DNA from: Takakia lepidozioides | Lineage: Eukaryota; Streptophyta; Takakiopsida; Takakiales; Takakiaceae | Reading direction: 5' to 3' | DNA length: 64,000 nucleotides | Assembly (NCBI GenBank): GCA_030704615.1 | Contig: CM060734.1 | Location: forward strand, 42,116,042-42,180,041 | In this document: piece after piece, positions 23,690 through 36,429 of the stretch | Layout: every line of letters starts with the position of its first letter | How positions within the stretch are numbered: position 1 is the stretch's first letter | Program-made: the position numbers and the translations under genes | Notes under the pieces: generated by a model | Told to the model about the DNA's origin: nothing | Seen by the model: the letters and a program-made list of their open reading frames with translations, nothing else | Databases searched by the model: none

Positions 23690-25670
23690 GAGTTCCCTTG
23701 GAGTAACCTTTAGAGTTTCAAAAAGGTTGGTTCTATCCTGCAGCTAATGCCTACCCAAAGAGAGTATAACCAGGGCAAAGTGGAAGCTTTTGAAAAGCAG
23801 ATTGTGAGTATCTGGGGAGAACCACATCGCCATGAGGCCTCCAGACTCTCCTGCAAGTTCTCTCCACCCCCATCAGGCTTTGGACAACTTGAGAGTACGT
23901 TCTCAGCCTGCAGATTGATTAAGATTCGTCAGGAGAACAAAGACTTCCGGCCAGTTGGTTGCACTCGTGCCCTGTGCCCAATCTGCCTCCTGTGATATGG
24001 TCATTCTGTCTTTCAAATGACGATTCCTTGGCTCTTTTCTACCAGAAGTGCGGAGACACTCACCTGCGTGATGCATCTTCCTGTGAAACATTGGAGCACC
24101 TTTGATTTGTTGTTTGGGTTTTACAATTTCTAGCAGGTGTTATCTATGTTTTGTCTCATAGGCCTGGTACTCTCTCAGTATTAGGCGAACGGACCAAGGA
24201 ATCTGTGCAAAGAGCTAATGTATGGATCTCTTTGCCCGAGGTAGGTAATGTGGACATTATCTCCCCCTCCCCCCACCCTAGAAGTGTTGGGATGAATATC
24301 CAAGGTCGGTAAAGTGGTGAGCAGTAGCCCTTCATAGGACCAATCACCATTGAAGGATTTGTGTACTTGATTGTGCACATCCTCTATATCTGTTGAGCAC
24401 TCGTGTCGACCTTCCAAATTTCCTCCTGTCACAATAAAACTCCTCCTTTGCTCGAATGTCTTGTTAACCTGAACCTCAATTTTGGTTGCTGCTTAAACTT
24501 TGACATCAATATTAAATCATAAGGGATCAAGTGTTATGTAAATGGTGCTAACTCATGGTGCACTCTCTTATGCTTCTCTCGTAATCATGCTCACAAAGCT
24601 TTAGTGATGCTTCAAGGTAGATGCAGTAATCGAGGACTCACAATCTGCTTACCGGTTCTGCTCCATCCAGATTTCCTGGAAGCTATCATGGCATCGATTG
24701 AACTTCCATATACTTTGCCCCAGACAGAGGAAATATGCACCGGAGTAACCTCCTAACTTGAGTAACTCTATCAGTGACATGAATGGTCATGTTAAATATG
24801 GCTGGCCGATAGCCTCAATGTCATAGCCACATCCAGCAAACTAATCCAGAGAGCTTTCACGCATAGAGCACTACAGTGTGGGACTCACAGAAACAATGGC
24901 CATGTGCAGATCAGCAACTACTAATTCGATGGTGTGTCGCGCATGCGTGCATTCCAACAACAAGGATTATAAAAGAAACGTCGCAGTGCATCGAGGCAAA
25001 GGTATAAATTACAGAAGTGTCTTCAGCTAATTCTCGCAACCATCATCATCAGCTACAACATTTGAAGCAGCACAAATTATGACCCCCGTGGTGCTCAGGA
25101 GAAGTACTAGGTGTTACAGAGTTTTATTCATGACAAAAAGCCTATGGACACCGGCTCAGCTGGGCTTTTGTCACCAATTCGGTTTAAGGTGAACTAACAG
25201 GGGATTGAACCAATGCACACAATGCATTGACCAACACCTGCCACCGCTACGATGTGCACAACATCTAATGGAGGATACCAGTTTGGAATCGCGCGGTTAT
25301 AATTGTTTTTATAGAAGTTTCTTGGTAATGTGCAAAGCCCCGTGATTCTCCTTGGATGCTATCAGACTTTGTGTTTGACGAAATTATGGTTGGTTGAGCA
25401 CCAGAACATCCCAGATGGGGTCTTACCTGCGGATCACGTGCTTGCATGCATGAGCACTGTTGTCTAACGGCTTTTAACTACTGTTCTGTATCCACTTAGC
25501 GTACTGTTCTCTTGTCTCGAAAGGATCTAGCGAAAGGGCACTCGCGCATGGTATCGGGTTTTGATTGGCTTTCTCCCGTAAGCTCCGGTGGACCAGTTTG
25601 CCATTCCGCAGTTTGTGTAGTCTCTTCTTCATCGGTGAGAGAGGCTCGTACTTTGTGCTCGAGGGTGCAG
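23690..25670. other. Intergenic, upstream of the dynein gene; no gene recognised
   Basis: Only short unassigned open frames. On the minus strand near 25190-25250 there is a box-B-like ggttcaatccc in a tRNA-like context, too weak to call. A possible first dynein exon (ATG at 25672, MADSRPVQPRAR, donor AGAG|GTACGA at 25707) lies at the right edge, but its phase does not fit the next exon I place. Confidence 0.3.
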
Positions 25671-26272
25671 CATGGCAGACTCGCGCCCTGTCCAGCCGAG
25701 GGCTAGAGGTACGAACTTGTTCAGGAAGAATTGTGCGATTTCGCTCTCCTCCTGGAAGGAGGTTATTATATATCAACTTTAGAGTCGTTTATCTTTTGAA
25801 ATGTTCGCAGCACTACGTTAATCTTGCTCATGGCATTGCCATCCATCTGTCGTAACCCAAATGCTTGGGAAATACACCCTCTTCGAGTAAGGTAGACATT
25901 CGTATGCTCGTCATTTTTCTAGTCGCCAGTTGTGGAAGGAAGGAAAATCTGAGTGCATCTAAGAAGTCGCAGCAATAGAGCTGATTTAGTAGGATGTCGA
26001 GTTGAGAATGGGTTAAGGTGCAGAAGGTCAAGCGCTGAACCCTGGGACCACTTCATTCGAGGCTGGTACGTGAATGCCAGTTATTGCTCTTATAGAGATT
26101 AGAGAAACTTGGGGGTTCTGCACTTTGTTTCTTCGGTTTCTGTCTAAGCCAATTCATCCCAGTTGTAACTTTAAAGGGGAGTTTTAGGTTAGGGCATTAA
26201 ACAGATAGAATGAACCAGGGTGCAATGTATTACATGCCTACCAGGTCGACAGGTTCGCTCCCTGGTGCCCAG

Positions 26273-29200
26273 TATCAGTCAGACTGAGGAAGAAGTCAGC
26301 GACGCCGGAAACCACGGCGCTGGCATAAGCAAAAAACGGGGATCTTTGGTATGTCACTCCGGCAAGCTGACATTCGTCCAGCGTTAGAGCTACTACTTTC
26401 CAGAATGCGCTCCCTCTCAAGGACCCTTGTCTTTGTATGAAATAGGAAAAAGAAAGAGAGCCCACAGATGAAAAAGTTTACTGCGTCAGATAGAGTGCCT
26501 CAGCTGCTAATTGAGCAACAAAGAGAGGATAGAAGGAATTGTTGTTTGTTATATATATATAATGTACTCGTTTGTTTGCCGTAGCCTTGTGGAGAGAGAG
26601 AGAGAGAGGAAGTCTTCCCTTTCTTCCCCCACAAAATGAATTAAAGGAAAGGTTGAATGTAGCACAATACATTTGATATTTCTGCTGTGTAAAGACTGAT
26701 TCCTCTAGTCTGTTGTGTGTTGGGAAACAGCAATAGAGCTGAAATTACTGCTATGTGTGGTAGATTGAAGCTGTCTTTTGGGTGTCTTTTGCACAATGTT
26801 GATGCAGGCTTTACTGGATTATGACAGTGTTCTAGATCCGAGGGTTATGGTCCCATACGAGACAAAAGTTGGTGATGTCCTGCGGAGAGTCGCAATTCTA
26901 AGGTTCAGAGCTATTTCCTTTTCTACAGGGGAAAGTTGCACTGTTAGTTGCTTTGTGCTGTACAGACTATATTTTCTGGTTGGGTGGCCTGAGTTTGTTG
27001 CAGCTGCTTTAAGGTATGTCACAGTACTGTAATTGTGTGGTGTTGAAAACAAGTACAGGAAGAAAAGGTTATATGCAAGACAAGACATTGCTGAGCTGTT
27101 GAGGAAAGAGGCGTTAATCCCTGAGGACATTGTGATGGATGGAAGAAAGGGGAAGCTTCCGCTCTACCTGTTTGACAATGAAGATTATGAGACGGCTGCC
27201 CCCTCACAGTGGTATTTGTTCTCTTGTGGATAACATGGAACTGAGTGTGTGTGAAGTGATGGGATAAAGGCTATACACAGTCTTAAGGATCCCCCTTTCT
27301 TTCTTAGGACGTTATAAAGCACCATTTCATTTCATTTCTTTAAACTAATCAAACTTACCCATAGTTAAGATCATTTGATACATTTTGACCGCAAATCGGG
27401 TGTTATAACTTCCTTTGGAGGATGTGGAAGGTTTGCTGCAATGACTTATAGGGACATGAGGCAAAGTAATCTTGGCTAGTGTTTGGACCCTTTAGTTTTA
27501 CTTTTCGAATAAAGGAAAGTATGGCCTATGATAGCCAGGGTAGTCCCAGTTTTCAACATATCCTCAGAGTTGACATTACCTCCGTTATCTGTCCTTTATC
27601 AGGGTTGACAAGGTTACCAAGGTTCCTGCGCAAGCATCCTTTTTAAATTTTGAGGGTACAACTGGATGGAAGCCATGCATCGTTTTTGACTACCTTGAAG
27701 AAAGCAACACATATTTGGTGCAATGGGATGACACTGGGCAGACTGAGTGGTTACCAAGGCAATTTTCTTGCATCTCTCACACTTCTTGCTATTCGTTCCA
27801 ATCTGAGTTTGTGCATGCAGTTCTCAAGTCACTTGATGCAATTGTGGAGGAATGTGTGTGTCTGTTATCATGTACCAAACCTAATATTCTTTAAAGTCAA
27901 GAGGTGTCGGCGGTTGGTAATTAAGCACAGGTGTGAGACTGAGGACATGGTTCAATGAGATGATCAAAGGGTGCAGGATCCAGGTACACTTTCAAGCAGA
28001 AGATCCTTTCGTGTTTGTGAAGCGAGTTGCTGATGCTGTCTCGGCCCGTATTCAGGCGGAAAGTATTGTGGTACACATTTTCTCTCCGTCTTGTTTTGAG
28101 TCAGACTCTCCTGTCCACTGCTGGCATGTGTGACAAGCTCTTGCATGTTTACACTGTGACTTGGAACAGTGGGTTTACAAATTTGCAATCATGTGCAAGT
28201 TAATATATTAAGTAGGACTTTTGGTATGCAGCTGTATACTACCATTCACTCCAACATTTTGAGAGTCAATATAACCTTGTCATGAAGGTTGCATCGCACA
28301 GGGTTGATTGTCAAGACCCATGTGATGATGTAGCTTTACACCTTTTAAGTACCATCTATTCGTCAGTCTATTCCTGCCCTTCTAAGTGCAAGTGCTGATG
28401 GTCCAAGATCCTCACACTGACCTCATATTGAGCAGCCAGTTAGCGATACAGGGTTTAATATCAGGAGCACGGAGTACTCCTTGGCTCATGAGGCTGAATT
28501 AGACAGTTGCGCTTCTAAATTGCAATTAATTTTACTATGGCTGCTTGTGAGTTGAGCTGTGATCTTTCCTTTCCTCGCAGGAATACAACCACTATGTTGA
28601 GTATATGCCAATAGATGATATTCCACTTCTTACTGTAGAACAAGAATCTCGGATCAGGAGTCTAACTTTCAACACAAAAGCCACAAAAGAGAGGAACCAG
28701 GATGTTACGCAGTTGTTGAGTGAAGCGAACCTGGAATATGCCCACATGATGAACAAGATTCTATTTGATGATGGCCAACTCCCATGAGAGAGTTTCTGGT
28801 GAATTTAGACATGCCAACCCCGGCATCAAAAGAGAAGGAATTTGTCCCACGGTATATTTTTGATATGACTCTAGTTTTCTCCGGACTGTGTGTGCTTCAC
28901 CTGTATTACTATACACCTTGAGTTGTTTCTTTATTCAATCTTTGTTCTTGATGTACATAAGTATTCTCAAGCGTCTCGAAAAAGTCAGATGGTTTATTAG
29001 AACAGGTGAAACTAGAGACCATCCACTGAAGAGAAGGATAAGAAAAGTTTGTCCACTAGAAACCCGAGGATGTAAAGACGAGATATAGGAACTGTAGAAA
29101 AGAATTTGCTCATAAGAGGTTGTTTACCTTTAGCCTTGTGTCCATAGGACCCGCTCCCAGTTTGGGCGGAACAAGTGGGAACAGTCACTATGTCTGTGAG

Positions 29201-32200
29201 GGGCTCGCTCCACCAGTGGGACTTACCTTGATATCAACAATTGGTTTGGACTTCCAGATTTCCTCTAGAAAGCCCTTCACACAATCATCAATCTGTGATC
29301 TGCCCAGTAGTTATCTCCCAACAGGGCCAGGGCTTTAGGTTCATCCACTAGATAGTGTAGAGAAAACTTGTACTCATAACTCTTTGTTTGCCGTAGCATA
29401 GATACTGTAGGAAAAGAAAAAGAGAGAAAGAGAGCAATATTTTTACATGTCCACAGGAGGCCCAATAGACACATGTAGAACCACACAGTAGAAACCACAG
29501 TGTGACTGAGGAAGAAACAAAGCAGGAAAAGAAGAGAAACTGCGTTTGCACGAGGCCAGGAGAAATGAAATGAAATGAAATGGTGCTTTATAACGTCCGC
29601 GGAAAGCTCGTAGAGCTTATGGGACAAAATGGAAGAAAACATGAGAGAGGAACAAATCCAGAAACCACAATTAATGTTCTAGCGATTGTCTAAGGGTGAA
29701 GGCCTCGTGTAGGTAGGCTGCCACGCATTTTTGATCCTCGTAGTGAAAGACATCAGTGAGAGTTTGGGTTCCACTGAATAAACAGTGAAATCTCCCACGG
29801 ATCTCGTAGTATAGAGGGCAGTAGAAGAAGAAGTGTTCTTCAGTTTCAATTTCCTTGCTGCGCCCTATGCAAGCTGGACATAGGCGGTCCTCCCGTTGCA
29901 GGTTTTCCCATCTGCCAGTCTCTATCCGTAGGTTGTGGGAACCCACCCTGAACCGCCCCAATGCCCTCAAGAGGGAAGGAGATAAGGGTGCTGAAAGGTA
30001 ATTTGGTCTCAAGATTCTATCATCGCGGAGCACCAAGAATGTCTCTCGATAGAAGTGGAGCTTTGTCGTGAGATTGGGTAGCATCCAAGTTCTCTTGACA
30101 TGTAATTCCATAAGCTCTCTCCGAATGAGTCTGTTGCGGTCATGTCTGGATGTGATGTCCACCTCATCTGGGTTCATTGGTAATAGGAAAGCAGTAGAAA
30201 GTCCGTTACGTTGAAATAAACTGTCCACTCGAGCATACCAGGAGTTCCTGAAACCTGCAGCTTTGAGCCTCATAGATGTTGTGAGGGCCCTTGCCACTAG
30301 CCCTTTGGGTGGAAGGGCCTGCAATCTATGGAGAAAGATTGTAAGCCTGAAGAGGGCCTCGGATTGCAATGGTACACATGCGAACTCTGCACCTAGGATC
30401 TGAGATGGAGTTGTGCTCCTGGCGCCAAGCATTGCTTGGAGAAAAGATGACTGTAATGGTTCCAAATTCTTTTCCCACCAGGAGACAGGGACACCAGGTG
30501 CCCAGAACTCACAACCATAGATGGTAGCAGGGCTGACGACGGTGTCAAACAGCCACTTTTTGGTCGGGGGATGCCGCAGATGTATTTGCCTGCATTTGGC
30601 CTGAAGGCTGACGGAGGCCGCCTTACCTTTAGTCAACCTGTCCAAGGCAGTGGCTGCAAAGTGAAACTTGGGGGGGTGGATAACCAGACCTAGGTACCGG
30701 TATGATTTCACAATCTCAATTTCCTGCTGGTTGAAGATGAATCTACGATCAGCCTGGCCATTGAAGACCATGATCTTGGTCTTGCTAAGATTGACCTGCA
30801 TCCCATAGTCTTTGCAGAACTGTTCCAAAATTTTGAGATGGCGTTGCAGAAAGACCGGGGAGAGAGAGAGAGGATGTCTGTCATGCAGGTAGAAAGAATG
30901 AAGAAACCACTATTACAATAAGTTTCTCCAGTCTGACACATGTGGCTGTATCTGCACCTCAGTCAAGAAAGAGAGAGAGATGGAGATTGTGTACTACTTA
31001 ATTTGCTTTTCTTGGGAGATGAAAGAACTACCCTTTGACACCATATCTAACGTTTGAGCACTGTTGGTTTTTCCCTTTCAGATCTGGCACAGTAACTATT
31101 CCCGAATATGACTATGAAGAGCAGGCAAGTGAGTTCTCTTTTACGTCCTGTCTCACAAGGCCAGAGGTTATCATCGCCACTTCCAAACTGAAAGCTGAGT
31201 GTGACAAAGTGTTGAAATTGGCAATTTTGAACTGTCTCTTCACAAAGAGTCTGCGGTTTGAGCAAATGCAAACCCAATCCTCTGAAACTGCTGCATCACA
31301 TTTGAAAGAAAGGTGGATGTTACTAATGCACTTTCTCTATATTCCTAGGTGTGAAGGGATTTCTAGAGGATATCTGGAAAACCCGGATTAATTCTTTATA
31401 TGGAGGTAAGTCTTACTACCAACATCAGCCCCTGACAGAGGTAGGTTCTGTCCCTTTTGTTCCCGCTCAAACTGGGCGCGGGGTCAATGGCCACAAAGCT
31501 ACGGCAAACAACGTCTTATGAGTACAATCTATATTCCTAGGTGAGTCATACTACCGGCGTCAGCCCCTGACAAAGGTGGTTTTTGTCCCTTTGTGTTCCG
31601 CTCAAACTGGGCGCAGGGTCAATGGCCACAAGGCTACAGCAAACAACGTTATATGAGGACATTCTATATTCCCAGCTATGGAAAAGTGTTATGAGTACAT
31701 TCTATGCTCCAGCTCTCTGCCCTCCTGCACACAACCCAGGGGTCGAGTTTTCATGCGGACAAGTGCCTCTGTGAGCGCCTTAATGGCAGTTGCGGGAAAA
31801 TAAGCTTATATGTGCAGCTGAGCTGCAGGGATAAGCTAAACCCTGGAGGGTGCAAACCTCACAAAAGGCTCCGGGAGGGTTAGATTCCCGCGGGGTCAAT
31901 GGCCGTAAGGCTTTGGCAAGCCAATGTACGCAGGGAACGAAGTACATTCTATATTCCCAGCTCTTAGCCGTTGGTCCCCCTTTAACCATTGACATTGCTT
32001 AAGGTAGGGTGTTGGGTGTGTAACTTGGATGTTAGGCCACTTCTTAGCAAGTCAACATTCTGGGTCTAGTGGACCTTGAAGGTTTGCGACTGAGAAAGAA
32101 GGCTTTGTGGACCCTGGACAAATCTCCAGAAGGGATGGTTGATGCTTGTGCTTCTTTTTTTGCAACTGCCCCCCAGTGTTGGCCTTATTGCTTGTGCTTC

Positions 32201-35200
32201 AATCTATTCTTGAAGCTTCATATCGTGTTTTCCGAAGGTTTCTTTTTTGGCCATTGGAAGGGCGGTAGCCTCTTCTTTTGCGTTGTTGGTTGTTGCTGTT
32301 TCTGGGTCTCCTCAACTTTGCTGCTGTATGATGTGAAAAAATGTTATTCTGCAGTTTGATATGTGGGGTAAGTCCCCTTTCCTCTGAATATCTGAAAAGA
32401 AAAGGAGGGAAGGGCTGTTTTTCCTTTCCTTGCAGAAACCAAATATGCGAGAGAGTGTTTATGGTGTGGATTTGTTTTGTAGTGCTAATTTTACATGGAA
32501 TGTTATCCACACAGCTGGACACTGCTGATGAAGTACGTACTAAAGTCATCCTTCAAGGATGCAGGGAAGGGGTGGTTCAACACAAGCGAAGCAAGTTTGG
32601 ATGCTTACAAGTGCAGCAAGATGAAACGATTTTTACGGATGGTGAAGTATATGATGGAAGATTCATTGCGTCTATTGACTGAGGAAATGGTGGAGAAGTA
32701 TACGGTGTTTATTGAAAGGCACTGTGGTGCTCCACAAGTAGAGGTTATTGACCCCATCAAAGTCACCTGTGAATGGCCCATAAATGATTTTTCTGCGGTA
32801 CGTCTTCAAATACAACCTTCTTAGTTGTGTCTATATCAGTATGTTTCCATGTCTTGGTGCATTGTTGTCTTAGGACTCCTAGTTTGTATTGAGCTTGTGT
32901 TCCAGCTCCCATTGAGTGTACAGTGGCATGGACCTCTTCAGGCCTTTCGTATCGGCTCTTTTCTTTCAAGGTGGTTGGCTTTGCAACTGTTCTTTGGTGA
33001 TGCTACAATAATGATTGACATTCTTCTTGCCAAGCTAGGTGCTAAAGTACGAAAATTAGGAGAAGAAGAGATACTGTTGCCAACCTCTCTCATATTGTCG
33101 GTTTTCTGTTGATGCTTTCAATGTTGTGTGCGTGTGACAGATGATCAAGAAGCCACCGCTATTTTCTTTGGAGATTGTGATTGGGGAAGGTGGAGTATTT
33201 GAGTACAACACGGTAATTAAAAGGTTTGAGGAAGTCACAACAAAAGCAGTTGATAACTGCATCACATGTCTCCAATCGGTTCCGGAGCTGGAGGCCCTCA
33301 TCATGGGAAATCTGAGATGGAGCAAAAATCAAAACATCTCATCAGTTCAACTGCAAGAACCACTCATTTGCACACTGAAGGCTCGTGTGCAGGTTCTCTT
33401 TCACTCATGCTCTCTCTCTGGAAATGCTTAGCATGTTACCTGACGTGGCACTCCACCGTCATGCAACTCTTAACGTTTCAGTTGCTCTTTAGTTGCTTTG
33501 GTTCTCTGTGAGTCTGTGTCATTCTGCTTGTTCTTTGAAAGTTCTTCTTCACCGTGTATGTTGCTTCCTCATTGTATCTTTGGTTACCTCCAAAACATGA
33601 GTTCTGAGTTACTAGGGTGTCTCATTGATTTTCCATTTACTCATTTCCCTTGCACCCTTTGCACCTGCAGTTTGAATCAAAGCAGTTGGTCTAAAGACCT
33701 GTTGCTATGCTAGGGTCGCCAAGCACTGCTTGTGTATTGCATCCCTACTGTGACAAAACCGAGAAGGTTGGAAATTTTTCCAAACATGACCGCAACAATA
33801 TAGGACAGGAGCTGATCTAACTTCTTCATATTTAGTGGACATGGAAACCACAAAATCTTACAACAAAACTGCACATCTGCCATGACACTGTCCTGGTCCT
33901 ACATGATGGTAGAATCTTACAGCCCGACTACTTGTCAGTCAACCCTATGTCCAGCTTTTCTATGGGCATTGGGAAGGTTCAGGGTGGGCCACATGGCCTG
34001 CAGATAGAGACTGGTAGATATGACAACCTGTAGCCTGCTGACCTGCTTGCACTAGAGATGACAGATAGAGTATTGATCCATCGTTCATGTTACTGTCTAT
34101 GCTGGGACAGTCAATCCCTTGCTGAGGTTTTTCTCTTTGAGGACCCAAAATGCTTGGCAGCATCTACATGAGCCTCTCCACGTTCGAGAATATTTTGATT
34201 TCAATATGCAGTTGTTTTGAGCTGTTTGTTGTGGGCCACATTTTTTCTTGTATCATGGTTTGTTTTAACCCAAAAGCTCTTTGAGCTTTTCACGGGCATT
34301 ATAAAGTGCCTTTTCATTTCCTTTATCAGATGTATTCAGTTATGAAGACCTGAAGTGTATATCTGCACAAGGCACTGTCATATTCCTTCTTTCCTTTGCG
34401 TTTGAAGCATATGTGGGCCTTGGAGTTTAATTCAGCCACCATGTTTCCTTGGGTGGTTGACTACTAGTTGGGCTTTATTCTCTGGTGCTACTTTCCTCTC
34501 GCGGAGAGGATGTCACACAATTTTTGAGCGATATTTTGTAGCAGCAGTAGATGGTCCTAACTGTGCCTGTATATCTTTTGCTGATTTTTGGCTGGGCAAT
34601 ATGGAGAAGGTGAGAGCTATGATCAGAATGCATCGAGAAATGTGAAAAAGCTGTATGTTGGGATGTGTAGGTTGCAATGAGAAAGGCAATGGCAACAGCA
34701 AAGCTATACCTGGAGCTGTTCACTACATTCGAAGATTTTATCAAGGTGGATTTGACAGAATACAAGGCTGGCTTAGAGGCTCGTAAAGCAACACTCAAGG
34801 ACCTGGTTACAGAGGGTCACATCCACAAATGTGACACAGATCTTTTGGATAAGAGGTTTGCAGTCTTACCGATTCCCTGATATTCCATAAACCAGTTGTA
34901 TTCTCATATTGTACATGAAGTCATTCAAGTTGGCCCTTGACATTCTCACACAGCTAAAACCAGGATATGCTTATGGTAATCAGGAACTTGCAGTTATTTG
35001 ATTTAAGAAACTGGACTCTTTTTTACTTCAACCCATGTAGAAAATCGCCTCAAGGAAAGGCCTGGCCCCATTCCTGATTAGTATGGAGGAGGTTTAGTGT
35101 GGTAAGGTTTCTCTTCAGAAACCTCCTAGTCCAATTTCCAGAAGATGTATCATTGACATTGCCTTTACTTTTTCTATCCAAGCAACTTAGGCAAACTGGT

Positions 35201-35358
35201 TTGTCGTTGACAGATCATCTCCTTTTGTGTTGGTACAGTGAATACATCTGTTTGTTGGTGCAGCATCCCAAACTTGATTTCATTTGGCTGCTTTCAAGTC
35301 ACGTGCAAGAAGATCCGGACATATTTGCTGACCAAAAAGCAGCAGTTGACTGATATAG
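26273..35358 (+). CDS. Axonemal dynein heavy chain (DNAH1-type), tail exons
   Basis: Ordered exons: 26273-26348 (weak), 26808-26902, 27059-27211, 27603-27758, 27977-28070, 28581-28851, 31082-31312, 32515-32797, 33141-33392, 34671-34855, 35264-35358. Apart from a break in 28581-28851, frames join cleanly. Family features: RKKRLYARQDIAELL and LPLYLFDNEDYE early; TEWLPR joining IQVHFQAEDPFVF; ANLEYAHMMNKILFD; EFSFTSCLTRPEVI; SSFKDAGKGWFN; IPNLISFGCFQ. These match the N-terminal tail of inner-arm axonemal heavy chains, which dock the motor to the axoneme. The intron after 27758 seems to use a GC donor. Exon 28581-28851 hits TGA at 28785 and resumes in another frame (MREFLVNLDMPTPASKEKEF). Introns carry LINE A and B copies. 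DNAH1 assignment is from remembered motifs. Confidence 0.8.
26555..26600 (-). repeat. LINE B solo tail with adjoining (GA)n
   Basis: Reads aatgtactcgtttgtttgcc then gtagccttgtgg on the plus strand, the inverse of the LINE B tail end, followed by a short GA run. It lies in a dynein intron. Confidence 0.5.
27307..27345 (+). repeat. LINE A solo 3' tail
   Basis: Only the last about 40 bases of LINE A are present (gacgttataaagcaccattt plus catttcattt). It lies in the dynein intron after exon 27059-27211. Confidence 0.65.
29090..29400 (-). mobile_element. LINE B 3' end fragments
   Basis: The minus-strand sequence carries the LINE B tail (29090-29170, gagcaaattc then ggttgtttacc...) and upstream coding remnants corresponding to the final ORF2 helix (DDCVKGFLEEIWKSK). 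A second small tail piece occurs at 29360-29400. It lies in a dynein intron, antisense. Confidence 0.6.
29568..30865 (-). mobile_element. LINE A, long 5'-truncated copy with intact ORF2 C-terminus
   Basis: An open frame of about 385 residues (30828-29671) begins inside the reverse transcriptase thumb (VNLSKTKIMVF, SYRYLGLVIH) and runs through a zinc-finger-like CPAC...EHFFFYC to LRQSLEH. It is followed by the 3' UTR and a (GAAAT)n tail at 29568-29581. RT catalytic motifs and endonuclease are missing through 5' truncation at about 30865. The frame is uninterrupted, so the insertion is young. It lies antisense in the dynein intron between exons 28581-28851 and 31082-31312. Confidence 0.9.
31340..31960 (+). 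repeat. Tandem LINE B tails in a dynein intron
   Basis: Three successive tail units at about 31345-31520, 31535-31660 and 31880-31960. Each carries gggcgc/ggggtcaatggcc and caaacaacg or a variant, and the first retains the coding end (GFLEDIWKTRINSLYGG). They begin about 35 bases after the dynein exon donor at 31312. Same strand as the host gene. Confidence 0.65.
33790..34325 (+). mobile_element. LINE A, decayed 3' portion
   Basis: Degenerate match to the LINE A C-terminus in several frames (for example catgaccgcaacaatatagg, then ggttcagggtgggccacatg) and to its 3' UTR (aaaagctctttgagcttttc ... cattataaagtgccttttca). Much more diverged than the copies at 29568 and 46515. It lies in a dynein intron. 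Confidence 0.65.
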
Positions 35359-36125
35359 GTACGTTGTACTTCTCAGCACATATAGTGAGACCACCGAGGC
35401 CTAGAGCTGCTGAACCAGTTACGAATTCAACTAGACTGCTCTCATCTTTCGTCTTCCCAAATCAGAGCGTAAGTCATATCTTGGTTTTGGAATGTTTATT
35501 TTGGTCCCAGGACATTAAACTGGCTGCATCATCTGCCCCTCCCGTAGGGATCCTTCTGTGATCGTAGTGAAACAGGGTGCAGTTTGAAGTGCCCTCTAGA
35601 TCAATCCATGGAGATAAGAAGGTAGCGTCACTAGTGGAGAAGGCTCCTTCCAGGACGATGGCGCCCCTCTACCGGTCTCCTCCTCTGCCTCCTTTGTGAC
35701 CCTTTTCTGCTGTCTCCAAGTCATGAGATTTGAATCCTCTACCAGACCTACAGCCGTCTAAGGACTTCAAATATTCTGAATAGTCCCCTTGCAGTTTTTA
35801 GCATTATATCAACCACGCCAAAGCTTGAAGGCAAAGATATAGGGATGCTGAGAATGAGCGCTATCATCCCAGGTTTGGTCACGGTTGAACTGCGCAGTTC
35901 TTGTCTAATCTAAGTTCAGTACACGTTGTTCCCCGGTTATAGTGGCTCATAGTGTTCCAATGCCCTGTAATTCTGGGCTTCGCTCCATTCCTGTCTGTGT
36001 CCTGGATTTTGCAAAGATTTATCTCTTCAAGGTGATTTGCACTGGCCTTGTTTATTCTGGCCCAGTTTCTTGCAGATTGTTTTGTGGCTCGCCATGAAAA
36101 CACCATTCAGGAGACTAGAGAGGGA

Positions 36126-36200
36126 AATGAAATGAAATGAAATGGTGCTTTATAACGTCCGCGGAAAGCTCATAGAGCTTATGGGACAAAATGGACAGGA
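36126..36200 (-). repeat. LINE A solo 3' tail with (GAAAT)n
   Basis: gaaatgaaatgaaatgaaat followed by ggtgctttataacgtccgcg and ctcatagagcttatgggaca on the plus strand: the inverse of the LINE A terminus, nearly identical to the long copies but without coding sequence. Confidence 0.8.
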
Positions 36201-36429
36201 AACCAGAGTCAAAGATAAGAATATAAGAGGGAGAGATTTACAAATCCACGAACTTAGAAAGGGTCGAAGTGTCCTGCTGTGGAACCAGTGGGTATTCACA
36301 ATCACCTCTCAGACTGGAGCCCCCTATGTTAAAGAAAATGTTCGTCCTTGGGAGACACTGTCTCCCTGGGGATTCCCTGCGGCACCAGGCCTCTAAGCTT
36401 CACGGCATGGAGTGCCAGGGCTAGGTAGA

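Noticed and set aside
25195-25250. Second tRNA-like sequence with a box B on the minus strand
   Set aside because: Only the box B (ggttcaatccc) is convincing; no box A at the right distance.
25672-25707. First dynein exon starting MADSRPVQPRAR
   Set aside because: Good ATG and donor, but its phase does not match the following candidate exon and nothing family-specific is visible.
26221-26270. tRNA-like T-arm on the plus strand (aggttcgctccctgg)
   Set aside because: No other tRNA element nearby, and the sequence abuts a plausible dynein exon acceptor.
36120-36396. 84-residue plus-strand frame starting MVLYNVRGKLIELMG
   Set aside because: It is the antisense translation of the LINE A tail, repeated wherever that tail occurs.
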